From: Anopheles merus
Lineage: Eukaryota; Arthropoda; Insecta; Diptera; Culicidae
Direction: 5' to 3'
DNA length: 64,000 nt
Assembly: GCF_017562075.2 (NCBI RefSeq)
Contig: NC_054084.1
Location: 25,296,246-25,360,245, forward strand
How positions within the stretch are numbered: position 1 is the stretch's first letter; each line of letters opens with the position of its first letter. The notes beneath the pieces are model-generated. The model was not told where the DNA came from and searched no databases. It was given only the letters and a program-made list of their open reading frames with translations. The position numbers and the translations under genes are program-made. This document shows positions 34,601 through 45,240 of this stretch, piece by piece.

Positions 34601-35420
34601 TTTGTTGTTAGAAATTTGCATTAACTGCAAATGGCAAATAGATAAATTGAATATTTAAAATTAATTTAAAAAAAAACAAATAGTTACTCCATTCCATTGT
34701 TTACGTTATGTGAACTACGCGCATCTGACCGGCACAGGACACAAACAAACACAGCGGCTGATTACCCCATTACATTTCACATTGCGCATTAGATGGTACA
34801 AATGCCCGCCACAAGGTCACTTACCCCATTTACGTTGACCATTCCGCTGGTACCGGTTTCATTGCCGCGCAATGCACCCGCACCCGCCCCCAAATGGCGC
34901 ATATCGATCTTCAAACCATCGAGCACGACCACCAGCTCGCCCGCTTTGACCGGTTGGCGCGGTTCGCTGGTTTTGGACGAGCCCGTCCCATCGATCAGCA
35001 GGTCCATGTTGAGTTCGAGCAGTTCGAGCACACCGTTGTAGTGTCGCAGAATGCCCGCCAGCTCGACGGTCTGCTGGCCGAGCAGTGAATCCTTGCGGAA
35101 GCTCGAATGGTCTAGGACGCGAAAGTGCAGCACCGAGCCGGGCGACACGATGCTCGTGAACCGCTCGTTCCATTTCGGTGTGTTGGTGTTTTTGATGATA
35201 TCTGTCTTGCGTGAAGTTTTGCCATCGATCGAAAACTCGACGTACGGGTTGGGCTTTAGGAAGCCATTGCTCCGGAAGGTGGCGTGCTCGACTGTGGGGT
35301 GGAGTGTGCGAAACGGGCAAATAGAAGAACGAATTAATAACAACTCCACTCACTACCCCCAGGGGGGAAGGGAAGAAACGTACTTATCACAATCAGCTGA
35401 TGGATGGTACCGTCGTCCAT
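31625..35420 (-). CDS. Su(dx): Suppressor of deltex: NEDD4-family C2-WW-HECT E3 ubiquitin ligase, 1003 residues
   Basis: Five minus-strand exons: 35420-35384, 35291-34825, 34305-32267, 32188-31990 and 31894-31625, with matching phases. A C2 domain occupies about residues 5-115 (KPNPYVEFSIDG, NTPKWNE). A low-complexity Ser/Gly/Asn region follows. Four WW domains begin near residues 420, 452, 530 and 575 (each PLPxGWE...). The HECT domain runs from about 640 to the end; the catalytic cysteine is C971 in LPRSHTCFNRLDLPPY. This layout is that of Su(dx)/ITCH/WWP1, cytosolic and endosomal ligases that recognise PPxY proteins and promote Notch trafficking and degradation (family knowledge). The first coding exon is short and its ATG is preceded by a CAG, so it may also be reached by splicing from a leader exon. 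Confidence 0.95.
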
Positions 35421-37751
35421 CTGCCGGCCGGGGTATGTTTGGGATGGGGTGTGCCTTGAAGAAACCTACGACCACCTCTTCGTATTCCGCTTTCTCTATC
35501 TGGGCCGACGGATCAAACAATCTACGCCTTCGTTCTTGAACGCGCTACAGCAAATGGAGGCGATTACGCGATGGGTATTTTCCAGACGGTCCTGAAACGA
35601 GTCGGGCCGGAAATTGGGGGTAAAATTTAGACACGGAATTCTTGGCGACAACCACCCACCGCGAAGGATCATTAAAGAGGGGAGCGCTTGGTTGCGTGTG
35701 GTACCATACACGCACGCAAGCCACGTGTTTTCCGCTTTTCCTATTGCATTGACCAATAAGGGAAAGAAAAGCCGCGGCACCTTACTATTAGTATGTGGCC
35801 TGTCCGATAGCCTTTGTGGTGTAATCTAGACAAATCATTTCCCTTTCTATGGAGTATAATAATGGTGGATGGCCTAGTATGATACTTAAGTATTTTCTAT
35901 ACGGTCGTTGCATGTGTTTTCTTCAACGGAACACCTTGAATATACAAATACCCTCACATGATCACTCTAGTTTCCTACTCAGAACTTCCTCTGATGTTAT
36001 TTTCGTTTAATTATTTAAATGGAAAATAGACTCAACATCATGCGCAGTTTGTTAAATTCCCACAAAACACAAAACATCACAATAAAGCTGATTCATTACG
36101 ATACCGGCACAACGAACCATTTCACGTATAAATCCTCTCCAGCACAAGTGTGTAAATAGTCATTATTGAAACAACACTTGTGTGTGATGCAATGAATCGT
36201 CGCTCTGATAAGCCACTGACAGAGAGCGTTGATGATTGTTTATCGCGCTGCAAAGCCGACATGCTTCTTCGCCAAGAAGCTTCCTTCTCTTTGTAAGTTT
36301 TAAACACTTTTTGCAACGGTAGAGCTAATCCATTGCCTAGTCAATATTCGTTTTTTTTTTTCCTACAAAAACAATTACCACAACAATTTCCGTTCGCAGC
36401 AGCTAAAAGGAACGTATCGCACGTATGATCACTGCAATAGTCCAGGCCGAGTGGCAAAGTGGTCCACAGGCAGCAGCTTATTACCCCGTATCCACCGGAA
36501 CCACCGACTCAGCGTTGTTATCAGAATCGCGAACCGACGACTATTCAAACCCCCTAGAGACCCTCCTCTGCTGTTATCAGCAGAAGAAGGGTACTGTGCT
36601 CGGTACTTTGCCTTTGCCAGCGTATTGTTTTTGTACTTCCCGTCTTGCGCTCGGACAAGAGACTGAGGTGATAACGAGGAGTTTTATCTTGTTCATTTGT
36701 CTCGGCGCGTCTTTCGCATCATTTAAAATGATTCAAAGCGCTGAAAGAAAAATGTGAAATTGTTGGACGGGCAGCAATGTAGAATTGGAAATTCATTTTC
36801 CTTTTGGCCCAACCAGTTTCTCTTATCGCTGCTGGCCAGCGGGAGCGCGTGTGGGTGGTGGATGTAGTTTCAGTTTCTGTTTTACCCCGTACGGCACAAC
36901 GGCCAATTATGTGAATTTGGAGTTGAATTTCGGTACATCGGGCCACTTTCACCGTTTGTTCTGCTGCACGAAAATATAGATGTGTGTGCACCATTCCGCA
37001 CTACCCACGCACCTTCGTTTGCGCCTTTTATTGCGTCTACTTTCACCGAATATGGCCCTCTCTCGACCCTACAAAACAAGCAAGAAGAAATACATGAAAC
37101 ACCGACGAAAAATAGCCGACCACTATTGTAATCAAATCATATTGCTATGCCCACCGCCGCCGCGCCCGGTCCGTGTGTAGCGGTGTCTTACAATTGTTTC
37201 GCATGCTTCGATTCCATTTTTGCGCTGTTGCGCTATTTCATTTGGCGCAGTTGGAGTACGCCTGCGGTGGCGATTTCCTGTCTCGGGTCCGAACGACTTT
37301 GTTTGTATTCGCGGCGAAAATGGTCAATCAATGTTAACTGCTTTAACTCGATGCAAAACGGGGGACATCTTCGTTATGCGACGGTAAACAATCTTCCCTT
37401 TGGTATCAACAATTAAGGTGTACACCGTGCTTGGATGCAGGTTCGGTCTCGTACGGTCGGCATAGCTGTTGCTAACCCGGCCAGTCTAGTCTAGGGTTGG
37501 ACCAGTGCGCGAAAAGCATTCAGCCCACGGTACACACACTTTGGACGTGCAATTTTCTACGATAAATCACCACTGCGCTTACTGTGACACTACACACTAA
37601 CGGGTGACGAAATAGCAGCACCCCTTTCCGCACACAAATTAACAACACGGATGAGGGGCAATGGGCTCTTATAGGTAATGGGGCTGAATCATCTTCCCTG
37701 CGGGTTGTATTATCGAACACATATTTTGATTGCCGTTTTCATAATACACAA

Positions 37752-37782
<31 letters not shown>

Positions 37783-39318
37783 TAGCATACACTTATACAG
37801 TCACACGCATAGCTCTGTGCAAGACCTTTTTTACGATTTCATTATCATTATCATTTGCACCATTGATGAAATTATCAGCTCTGCCCAATGGTTTACGCGT
37901 TCCAACGGAGAAGCAACAAATATTTCGTCTTCTTGGCAAACTGGTCACAGGGACACGCATTTAGGAATGTTGTAGAATGATTTTAATTACACCAAACACT
38001 GCAAATGCCCTTTTCTTTAACTCTCAAACCTTTGCTTCATTGGATAATCGAAACAAGCGTACCGAACTAGTGCACAGGATTTGCCCTCACTTAGCGCCTA
38101 TAAGAATCTAATCAGAAAACTGTCTTTTTCACCTTTCTTAACTTTTGCACACGGCCAAACCGTGCTCTGTGGCGACTCACGGTTGAGTTGGTGGCAGTGG
38201 TGTGATGATTTTTTTTTTCGCACTCCTTCCCCATAAACGCAACTAAAACAAAACACACCTGCTTAAAACCCGTCGTGTTTTGAAGTGGTCAGCCTTTCGG
38301 TGCGGAGATACACGGGATGATTTCACATGATGCTTTTTCCAACTTGCTGCTGCTATTGCTGGCTCGATGCAAACACCAGACGAAGGACGTTTCACCGTTG
38401 TGTGATGGTACGTAACCAGTGCAGTCAGTGCGGAGGTTTTCCGTAAACTATGTCGTTCCGTTTTCACGGGTGGTAAGTAATTTTGTTCCGCTGGTCCGAC
38501 GACGGCTTTGGCTCGCTCCGTTTACCTCTACCTTCGGGCCTTTGTTTACGACCTTTGCACAGTTGGCACACAATCGCAGCACGGACAATTAGCAACTTAA
38601 GAATAGTTCAATCGGAATGTTTGCTGCCTGTGTGTGACCAATGGGCACCCTTTTTCACAGCGAATGCGAATGCTAATAAAGATCACACTCCGATGAACCA
38701 ATTCGCAGAACGTCAAATCACTTCCATCTTGCCAAGTACCCGTACAACATGGCGAGGGTTTTTGACGTTCGAATATCGCTGCATCTCGCTAATTTTCTCT
38801 AGCCTTCCTTTACTTGCCTACAGTGCTCGTTTCAAGGTGAGCTTTTGTGTTCCCCTCTGCCACTTCACTACGAACGTTTCGTACACCTTTGCCCAAATGC
38901 CTTTCGTTGTGTTGGTGACAATTTACGCGAATAACATATCGAGGAGTGTATGTTCTCGCTCGTTGTGTCATGCCATCCCATTCGCACACATGGACGCGTG
39001 AAAAAAAAACAAAAACAAACTTGGAGATTGATTAAATTTCATGTGCGCAATTTTGTTGAGTGTTGCGTGTTCTCTTAACTCAGAGAATAGAAGAAAAATA
39101 GCAGATTAAACAGGGGAAAACCATTCCAGCTCCTTGGTACGGAAAGAAATCTAGAACGTATGTTGCTCATTAAAATATCACATATTAATTTCATTAAATA
39201 CATGGAGTTGAGAATGTTGATCATACATGAAGACAGTTAATAAAAAGCCACTACCGGATCAGCTGATGCGAAAGCGGAACATGTATGTGCAAGTGAGACG
39301 GCGAAGCGCAGATGCTAA
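35421..39318. other. Long intergenic region upstream of Su(dx) and UAP56
   Basis: No gene could be supported. It probably holds untranslated leader exons and regulatory DNA of Su(dx). A CA microsatellite lies at 37752-37778. Reading frames of 60-170 codons here show no recognisable domain. Confidence 0.4.
37752..37778. repeat. CA microsatellite
   Basis: About thirteen CA units. Confidence 0.9.
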
Positions 39319-39482
39319 GGCAGCGCTAATCGCTCATGCGGGCGTGCGTGCGTTTTCTGAAAATGTATGGAATTTGACACCCGCAGCGGGTGATAGCCCG
39401 CAACCGCATGCGTCAGAATCAAACAATTTAGAATTTTTTCCGCACGCACGCCCGCACGCCCGCAGTAGCGATTACCGCTGCC
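39319..39482. repeat. Short MITE with long terminal inverted repeats
   Basis: The left arm GGCAGCGCTAATCGCT plus TGCGGGCGTGCGTGCG (39319-39352) pairs with the reverse complement of the right arm at about 39441-39482, which carries one extra GCGGGCGT-type unit. The outer ends match at the level of GGCAGCG...CGCTGCC. Flanks are TAA on the left and CAA on the right, a near match to the three-base target duplication of PIF/Harbinger-type elements (inference). Total 164 bp, no coding capacity. Confidence 0.7.
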
Positions 39483-40313
39483 CAATTGGCACACACATGA
39501 AATGTAGGACAGCGTGGGGTCAATGAAGGGATGTGGTGGAGGAAATGGTGGTGTATTTTTTCTTATCTTTTTTTTTTTTGTTAACCAACACAATCACACA
39601 CCAGCTCGAGCCTTTTGGCGACCATCTTGAGCCCTCAAAAACCCTCACAACGTCTTTCAAAAACGCTCGCCAGCGAGGGAAAATCGTACCGATTTGGCGC
39701 GTTGGCGAGCTTGTGAAAACCGGTTTTTGCCTAACGGTCAACGCGTTTACGCACCCTCGAGTTCAGTACTTGCGGGGTTTTCGCCCGAAGATTGCCGAAG
39801 TTTGACAACCGTCTGCTCCATCCTGTTCAGCGCTGGTGTGTTCGCTTCGCTTTCCGCTCCATTCTGCCAGCATTCGAAGCGTGTCTCCCGTGTTCCCCTA
39901 CTTTAGGTAAGAATTGAGCTGTTAATTTATCAAAATTCAAGAAATACTTATCGAAAAACGAAATATTATTGTCGGGAGTACGTTTTACAATATGTGTTCG
40001 ATGGATTGTGTACGGTGGCGTGCGAAAAAATGTGGATTAAAGTTTCTACGTCGTGTGATGAAATGAATCCACGCGTTTCAAAATGGCGGAAACTAACGCT
40101 ACCGCCGGCTTTAGCCGCGAGAAATTGGCGGATGTAAAAATGTAGCCATTCCTTGGTGTGGCGATAATTGATGAGTGGTTTGTGAATAGCGCGATACAAG
40201 CTGTGTCGATATTTTCGATTCATATTTCTTTATCTAACCCAAATTTCCATTGTTCCGCGTACAAGGTCACCAATATTCACGCTTTTTCTTTTTATTCTGC
40301 CTTTTCTCCACAG
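39483..40313 (+). promoter_or_regulatory. UAP56 promoter, probable leader exon and leader intron
   Basis: A good donor (CTTTAG followed by GTAAGA) at 39907 and an acceptor (TCTCCACAG) ending at 40313 suggest a non-coding first exon ending at 39906 and a 407-bp leader intron. The transcription start is not defined. Confidence 0.5.
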
Positions 40314-40343
40314 CTCTCAGGCAGTACAAAACTCACATTCAGA

Positions 40344-43300
40344 ATGGCAGATAACGAGGATCTTTTAGACTATGAGGAGGAGGACCAGACCGAGCAGGTG
40401 GTGGCGGAGACCACGGAACAGCCGAAGAAGGACGTGAAGGGTACTTACGTATCGATTCACAGCTCCGGTTTCCGTGATTTTCTGCTGAAGCCTGAAATTC
40501 TGCGCGCCATTGTCGACTGTGGTTTCGAGCATCCCTCCGAAGGTGAGTTGTCAAGCGATGTTTGGACATTCTTTTTTCCCTTCTTCTTCTTCTTCTTCAT
40601 CTTCTTTTTGTTCTTTCACATGATGAGACTTTCACAATATTTTAGTAGATAGGGACATCTGATCTAACGAAGTGATCGATTTGTGTTCATTTATCTGATG
40701 AAAGAATTAAAGCGCAGTGTTTAGAAATGAAATATCATTCGTATATATGAACGCAGCATTAATAAAATGTTCGGTTTCGCCTTTGTTTGTTTTCTTCCCC
40801 CCTTTGCAGTGCAACACGAATGTATTCCGCAGGCGGTGCTTGGTATGGACATTCTGTGCCAGGCCAAGTCCGGTATGGGAAAGACGGCCGTGTTTGTGCT
40901 TGCCACGCTGCAGCAGCTGGAGCCGACCGAGAACGTGCCGTACGTGCTGGTCATGTGCCACACGCGCGAGCTCGCTTTCCAGATCAGCAAGGAGTACGAG
41001 CGGTTCTGCAAGTACATGCCCACCATCAAGGTGGCCGTGTTCTTCGGCGGGCTGCCGATCCAGAAGGATGAGGAAGTGCTGAAAACGACGACCCCACACA
41101 TCATCGTCGGAACACCGGGCCGCGTGCTGGCGCTCATCCGCAACAAGAAGCTGAACCTGAAGAACTTGAAACATTTCATCCTCGACGAGTGCGACAAAAT
41201 GCTCGAACAGTTGGGTAAGTTGCCACTCGGGATTGAACTGTGTGTTCGTTGCTAGGGGAATGGGGGGAAAGGGTGTACATGATGATTTGATTACTATTTA
41301 GTAGATAGGGACAACTGAGTCACGACAGTGATCGATTTTGTTTTATCACGCACTGAACCAATCAAAACGAACCTCTGCTAGCTATAGCATATCTTATTTG
41401 AACAGCTTTATTAACCTAACTTTTTCCGTCCGTTTCCCTCTACACAGATATGCGGCGCGACGTCCAGGAGATTTTCCGTAACACACCCCACGGAAAGCAA
41501 GTGATGATGTTCTCCGCCACGCTGAGCAAAGAAATTCGCCCAGTGTGCAAAAAGTTCATGCAAGATGTAAATACCACCACTAGTTCTACTACTTCTACTT
41601 CCTCATCTACCTCTACCACTACTACTACTACTGCTACTCGTAATGTCAATAGGCGAAAGGAAAGTTACTGTGTCGATGGGAAAAGTTTGCCGAAAAGTTG
41701 TCATTCCAGTACGCTGTGGTTGGCCAGTACGTACTCCACCATCGTCGCTGGTGTTGCTGCTGCTGTGTCGATGCCGTCGTCATCGTCGGACGCGCAGTGC
41801 CTTATTAAATCGTACCAAAACACTAAATCGATTCACCATCTCTGGCCGATCGCGGCAACCTAAAAGCATGCTAGATATGCCAACCCGTGTAAAAAAACAT
41901 AACCAAACACACTCCTCCGAGAGCTATTCGCGTGAAGCCCATGCAGCCGTGCTTTGGATGGATGTAACCACCTACACCAAAGCGCACACTGTTCCTTCTC
42001 AAATGTTCGACTCCGTCCCTGCTGTGCCATGGGGCGAGAGGGAGTCCTTCGAGAAATATGAAGCGTTCGAGCAACCGATTGAGAAGGAAGCGAAACAAAC
42101 GGTAAGGGATGCGGAGCTGTTTTGCTCGGCAAACGTTGAAGAAAGCTGCTTCAACGTTGGCCACCTAGAAACGTGTGCCTACTTCAACGGTCTCTATGCA
42201 ATGGTGTTTAAAATGTAACCAACCCCGTAAACCACTACCAACCCCGATAATACAAAACGATCTAGTATTTCTGTAAATCCCAACTACCCGAGCAACCGTA
42301 ACCGAGCACGTACTGTGTTTAAATACCATCGAAATCGTTCACACCTTGCATTCGCGGTCTTCTGTCCGTCGTCGTACAATACTTCCGTCGTGAACAGATC
42401 AACAAATGCGAGAACCTCTTTTCCAATGGATTTCGTTGCCCGTCCGCTTCGCATTCACAAAGTTGCATAAATGTACCAAAATGCAACTGTCCTATAAAAA
42501 AATCCCCTACAAAAGAGGTCGCAGCGCCGCAACAGAATATGCACCTAGAGTTGCATTGAAAAAAAAAAAAGAAGAAAATATCAATTCAAGCCACATGTGC
42601 GTGCTGTTCGTGGGACGCGCACCCGCAATCGGAACGAAGCGAATGATGTCTGTCGAGAGAGTCGCCCGCCCTCCCCCCGTGTGCCCGTGGTGCGACGGAC
42701 CGTTTGGCAAATAGATCCGATCGTTCTCTCTGTTGCTGTTGCATCTACCGAAGCATCCAACCGAGTCGCAGCGAAGGAGCCGTATGTAGTTATAATCGTA
42801 GATAAATGCTAACAACCGCATAAGCCGTTACTATCGTTTCAGGAGCAGAAATTACAGGACCTTCCGCGAGCAATAGAGCGCTGGTGGGGAGAACTGTGTT
42901 TTTGCCATGTTATTCCTTTTGGTTAATCGTCATCCTATCGAGAAGCGAAAGAGGGAGCAAAGGCGAACAGAAAAAAAACGTGTCCCCTGCCAAGCAAAAC
43001 CATCCAATGTTTTTCAGCTCGTGTTTGTTTTTGGCCAAACTTTCCCCACGATATGTGTGCTAACTTCATTCGTCTTTTAATTCGATAATGATTATTGGGT
43101 CTTTTTTTTTGGAGAGGTTCTATGACTGACACTTGTTCTTCTATAAGTAACTTGAATAAGTTGTAGTATGATTTGGTTTTAAATGCGTAAAATTCCCATG
43201 ATAGCTTTTCATATCAAGTCTTTCGAAGGACTAAACTTTTTATAAATTTATTCCAAATCGTATGATTGTCCTCACGCCCGTTACAAGATCCAGTATAACA

Positions 43301-44249
43301 GTAACGTTTAACATTCCACATCGCGTCTTTGTCACAATCGAATCAGTAGTAGTTAGCGCGCGAGCAGGAAAATTAGCAAATTTTTCGATGGATAATCGAT
43401 GCACACAACGAAGGAAGCCAGTTGGTCTAATTTAGTTGCATCCTTTCTTTTCCTTTTTTATTTCCTCCCTTCGTTTCATGTGTGGCCGGTTTATGAAATC
43501 ACCTTTAGCCCATGGAAGTGTATGTTGACGATGAAACCAAACTAACTCTGCACGGTTTACAGCAGCACTACGTGAAGCTGAAGGAAAATGAAAAGAACAA
43601 GAAGCTCTTCGAGCTGCTCGATGTGTTGGAATTTAACCAGGTAGGATACGCTTCTTTTTTTTTACATGTTAACACCGTATCACCTTCTCTGTAACCGATT
43701 GTAACCATCATGCCATGCATGCTTTTACGCCGTCTGCCTTCATAGGTTGTAATCTTCGTGAAATCCGTGCAACGTTGCATGGCGCTGGCGCAGCTACTGA
43801 CCGAGCAGAACTTCCCCGCCATCGGTATCCACCGGGGCATGGTGCAGGAGGAGCGCTTGTCGCGGTACCAGCAGTTCAAGGATTTCCAGAAGCGCATCCT
43901 GGTCGCGACGAACCTGTTCGGCCGCGGTATGGATATCGAGCGTGTGAACATTGTGTTCAACTACGATATGCCGGAAGACTCCGACACCTACCTGCATCGG
44001 GTGGCCCGTGCCGGCCGTTTCGGTACCAAGGGTCTGGCCATAACGTTCATCTCGGACGAGGCGGACGCGAAGATTCTGAACGATGTGCAGGACCGATTCG
44101 ATGTGAATATCAACGAGCTGCCGGACGAAATCGATCTCTCCTCGTACAGTAAGTTTAACGAACCAGTTTGGAGTGGAATTACTCATTTAAGGTATGGATA
44201 TTGTAACATTATTGTTTGCTTTCTTTTTTCTATAGTTGAAGGACGATAA
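40344..44249 (+). CDS. Hel25E: UAP56/Hel25E (DDX39B) DEAD-box RNA helicase of splicing and mRNA export, 423 residues
   Basis: Six coding exons: 40344-40542, 40810-41214, 41448-41566, 43509-43640, 43746-44148 and 44236-44249, phases all consistent. Motifs: GFEHPSEVQHECIPQ (Q-motif region, 60-74), Walker A AKSGMGKT (85-92), TPGR, the DECD box (192-195) that marks the UAP56 group, SAT (224-226), RGMDIE (345-350) and HRVARAGR (369-376). The last exon adds only IEGR. UAP56 is an ATPase of the spliceosome and the TREX complex that loads export factors on mRNA (family knowledge). Introns 1 and 2 each contain a C/D snoRNA. Intron 3 is unusually long (1942 bp) and opens with a stop-free frame continuing from exon 3. 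Confidence 0.97.
40611..40706 (+). ncRNA. C/D box snoRNA in UAP56 intron 1 (U24-like guide)
   Basis: Box C ATGATGA at 40620-40626, D' CTGA at 40659-40662, C' TGATCGA at 40673-40679, D CTGA at 40695-40698. A perfect 8-bp terminal stem joins TTCTTTCA (40611-40618) and TGAAAGAA (40699-40706). The guide before D' contains TAGTAGATAGGGACA, complementary to the conserved large-subunit rRNA sequence TGTCCCTATCTACTA, the target region of yeast and animal U24-family snoRNAs (from memory). By the D'+5 rule the methylated base would be the first C of UGUCCC. It sits in an intron, so it is likely released by exonucleolytic trimming of the spliced intron. Confidence 0.85.
41270..41362 (+). ncRNA. Second, related C/D box snoRNA in UAP56 intron 2
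   Basis: Box C ATGATGA at 41279-41285, D' CTGA at 41315-41318, C' TGATCGA at 41329-41335, D CTGA at 41353-41356. It shares the 17-base block TTTAGTAGATAGGGACA and AGTGATCGAT with the intron 1 copy at the same 30-base spacing, so the D' guide to large-subunit rRNA is the same. The region between C' and D differs, so the second guide may have another target. The terminal stem is weak (GGT with ACC). It looks like a duplicate of the first copy. Confidence 0.78.
41567..43508 (+). other. Long intron 3 of UAP56 with open frames
   Basis: Intron of 1942 bp bounded by GTAAAT and TTTAG. The exon 3 frame stays open for 98 codons into it, ending TAA at 41861-41863, over an ACT-rich stretch (41571-41640). 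A second overlapping frame of 191 codons runs 41643-42218. Neither has a recognised domain. A retained-intron or truncated isoform is possible; no coding gene is claimed. Confidence 0.5.
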
Positions 44250-44868
44250 ACCGGGGGAAAAAAAAGCCCCCTGCCACAATGGGTGTGGTGGGCGCGCGCG
44301 TTATCCCATCGTATAGTAGTGCAACGTAAATTAAACGATACTTTAACTAACCATTGCTGTGTTGCGGGTGCCATCCGGCGCAGTGCACGCAGTTTGAAAT
44401 TTTCTGGCATTTTAAAAACTATTCCTTAAATGCTGCTAATAACTATAAATAACTTTTGTAAGAAGATTGATTAATTTACCTATTGGCAAAGAATTTTTTA
44501 AGTAAACTGGTAGCAACAGCTCTCAACAATAACAACCGCAACAATATACAGGCTCAACGAGACACTAATTCCGTTCATTTGCCCGCACTACACAAATCAC
44601 AAAGTATTGCATGTGTTACACCCAATCGTGTATGGGCGTTTGGACAATTTCTCCAAGTGGAAAAGAACTTCTTTTGTTTTTTTTATGTACTGCTACAAAC
44701 ACTAGCTGTGTTTATTTGGCCACCTATCAAAGGAAAGTCCCGTGCAATCGGGCGGAACCGACTTTCACAACTCTATTGATGTTCAATAGCACTAGGATAA
44801 TAGCAGTTGGTAAAACTATTTTTTAGTAAGGCTTGATAACTCTACGTAATTTTGAGAAAAACAAAACA

Positions 44869-44874
44869 AATAAA
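44869..44874 (+). terminator. Candidate UAP56 polyadenylation signal
   Basis: AATAAA about 620 bp after the UAP56 stop. Confidence 0.45.
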
Positions 44875-45072
44875 AATAATAACGATGTATTTAGTGTGAG
44901 GAAACACCAAAACACTTTGATGGGGTTATTTTGTGAATTGTTTGAAAGAAAGCAGTGATGCGTGCGGGTTCGGATTAGGCTCTCTCATCAAATCATCAAA
45001 AGGATGTAACGTCAGGAGTAATAGAAAACCCATCACCGGTTTTTAATTATTTATTTTAAAATCAGTCAGCTT

Positions 45073-45078
45073 TTTATT
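45073..45078 (-). terminator. Carnitine acetyltransferase polyadenylation signal
   Basis: AATAAA on the minus strand, 163 bp beyond the stop codon at 45241. Confidence 0.6.
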
Positions 45079-45240
45079 GCCAAGGTGCTGTGAGATACAG
45101 ACAAAACAGAATACAAAATTTACCTACTAAGGAATACGAAAACAACATCCAAAAGTAAATCTCTATGCAAAAGGCCACTAGTTTAACAGAAACAAAATCA
45201 CTGGGAGTTCGTGCGTAGAATCGTGCGTGCACGCCACTCC

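Larger units (their letters stand above)
44250..45240. other. Convergent 3' region of UAP56 and carnitine acetyltransferase
   Basis: No gene seen. AATAAA for the plus strand at 44869-44874, and for the minus strand TTTATT at 45073-45078. Confidence 0.5.

Noticed and set aside
35440..35560. Short frame with a FLYLGRRI-like word resembling LINE reverse transcriptase
   Set aside because: A single short word; no other RT motif nearby.
36440..36520. GGCCGAGTGG word resembling a tRNA D-arm
   Set aside because: No T-arm consensus or acceptor stem could be fitted.
38483..39001. Plus-strand frame of 172 codons upstream of UAP56
   Set aside because: No similarity, Cys/Ser/Phe-rich composition typical of translated spacer DNA.
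44250..44430. About 59 open codons after the UAP56 stop
   Set aside because: TAA stop, A-rich and GC-run sequence, no coding character.
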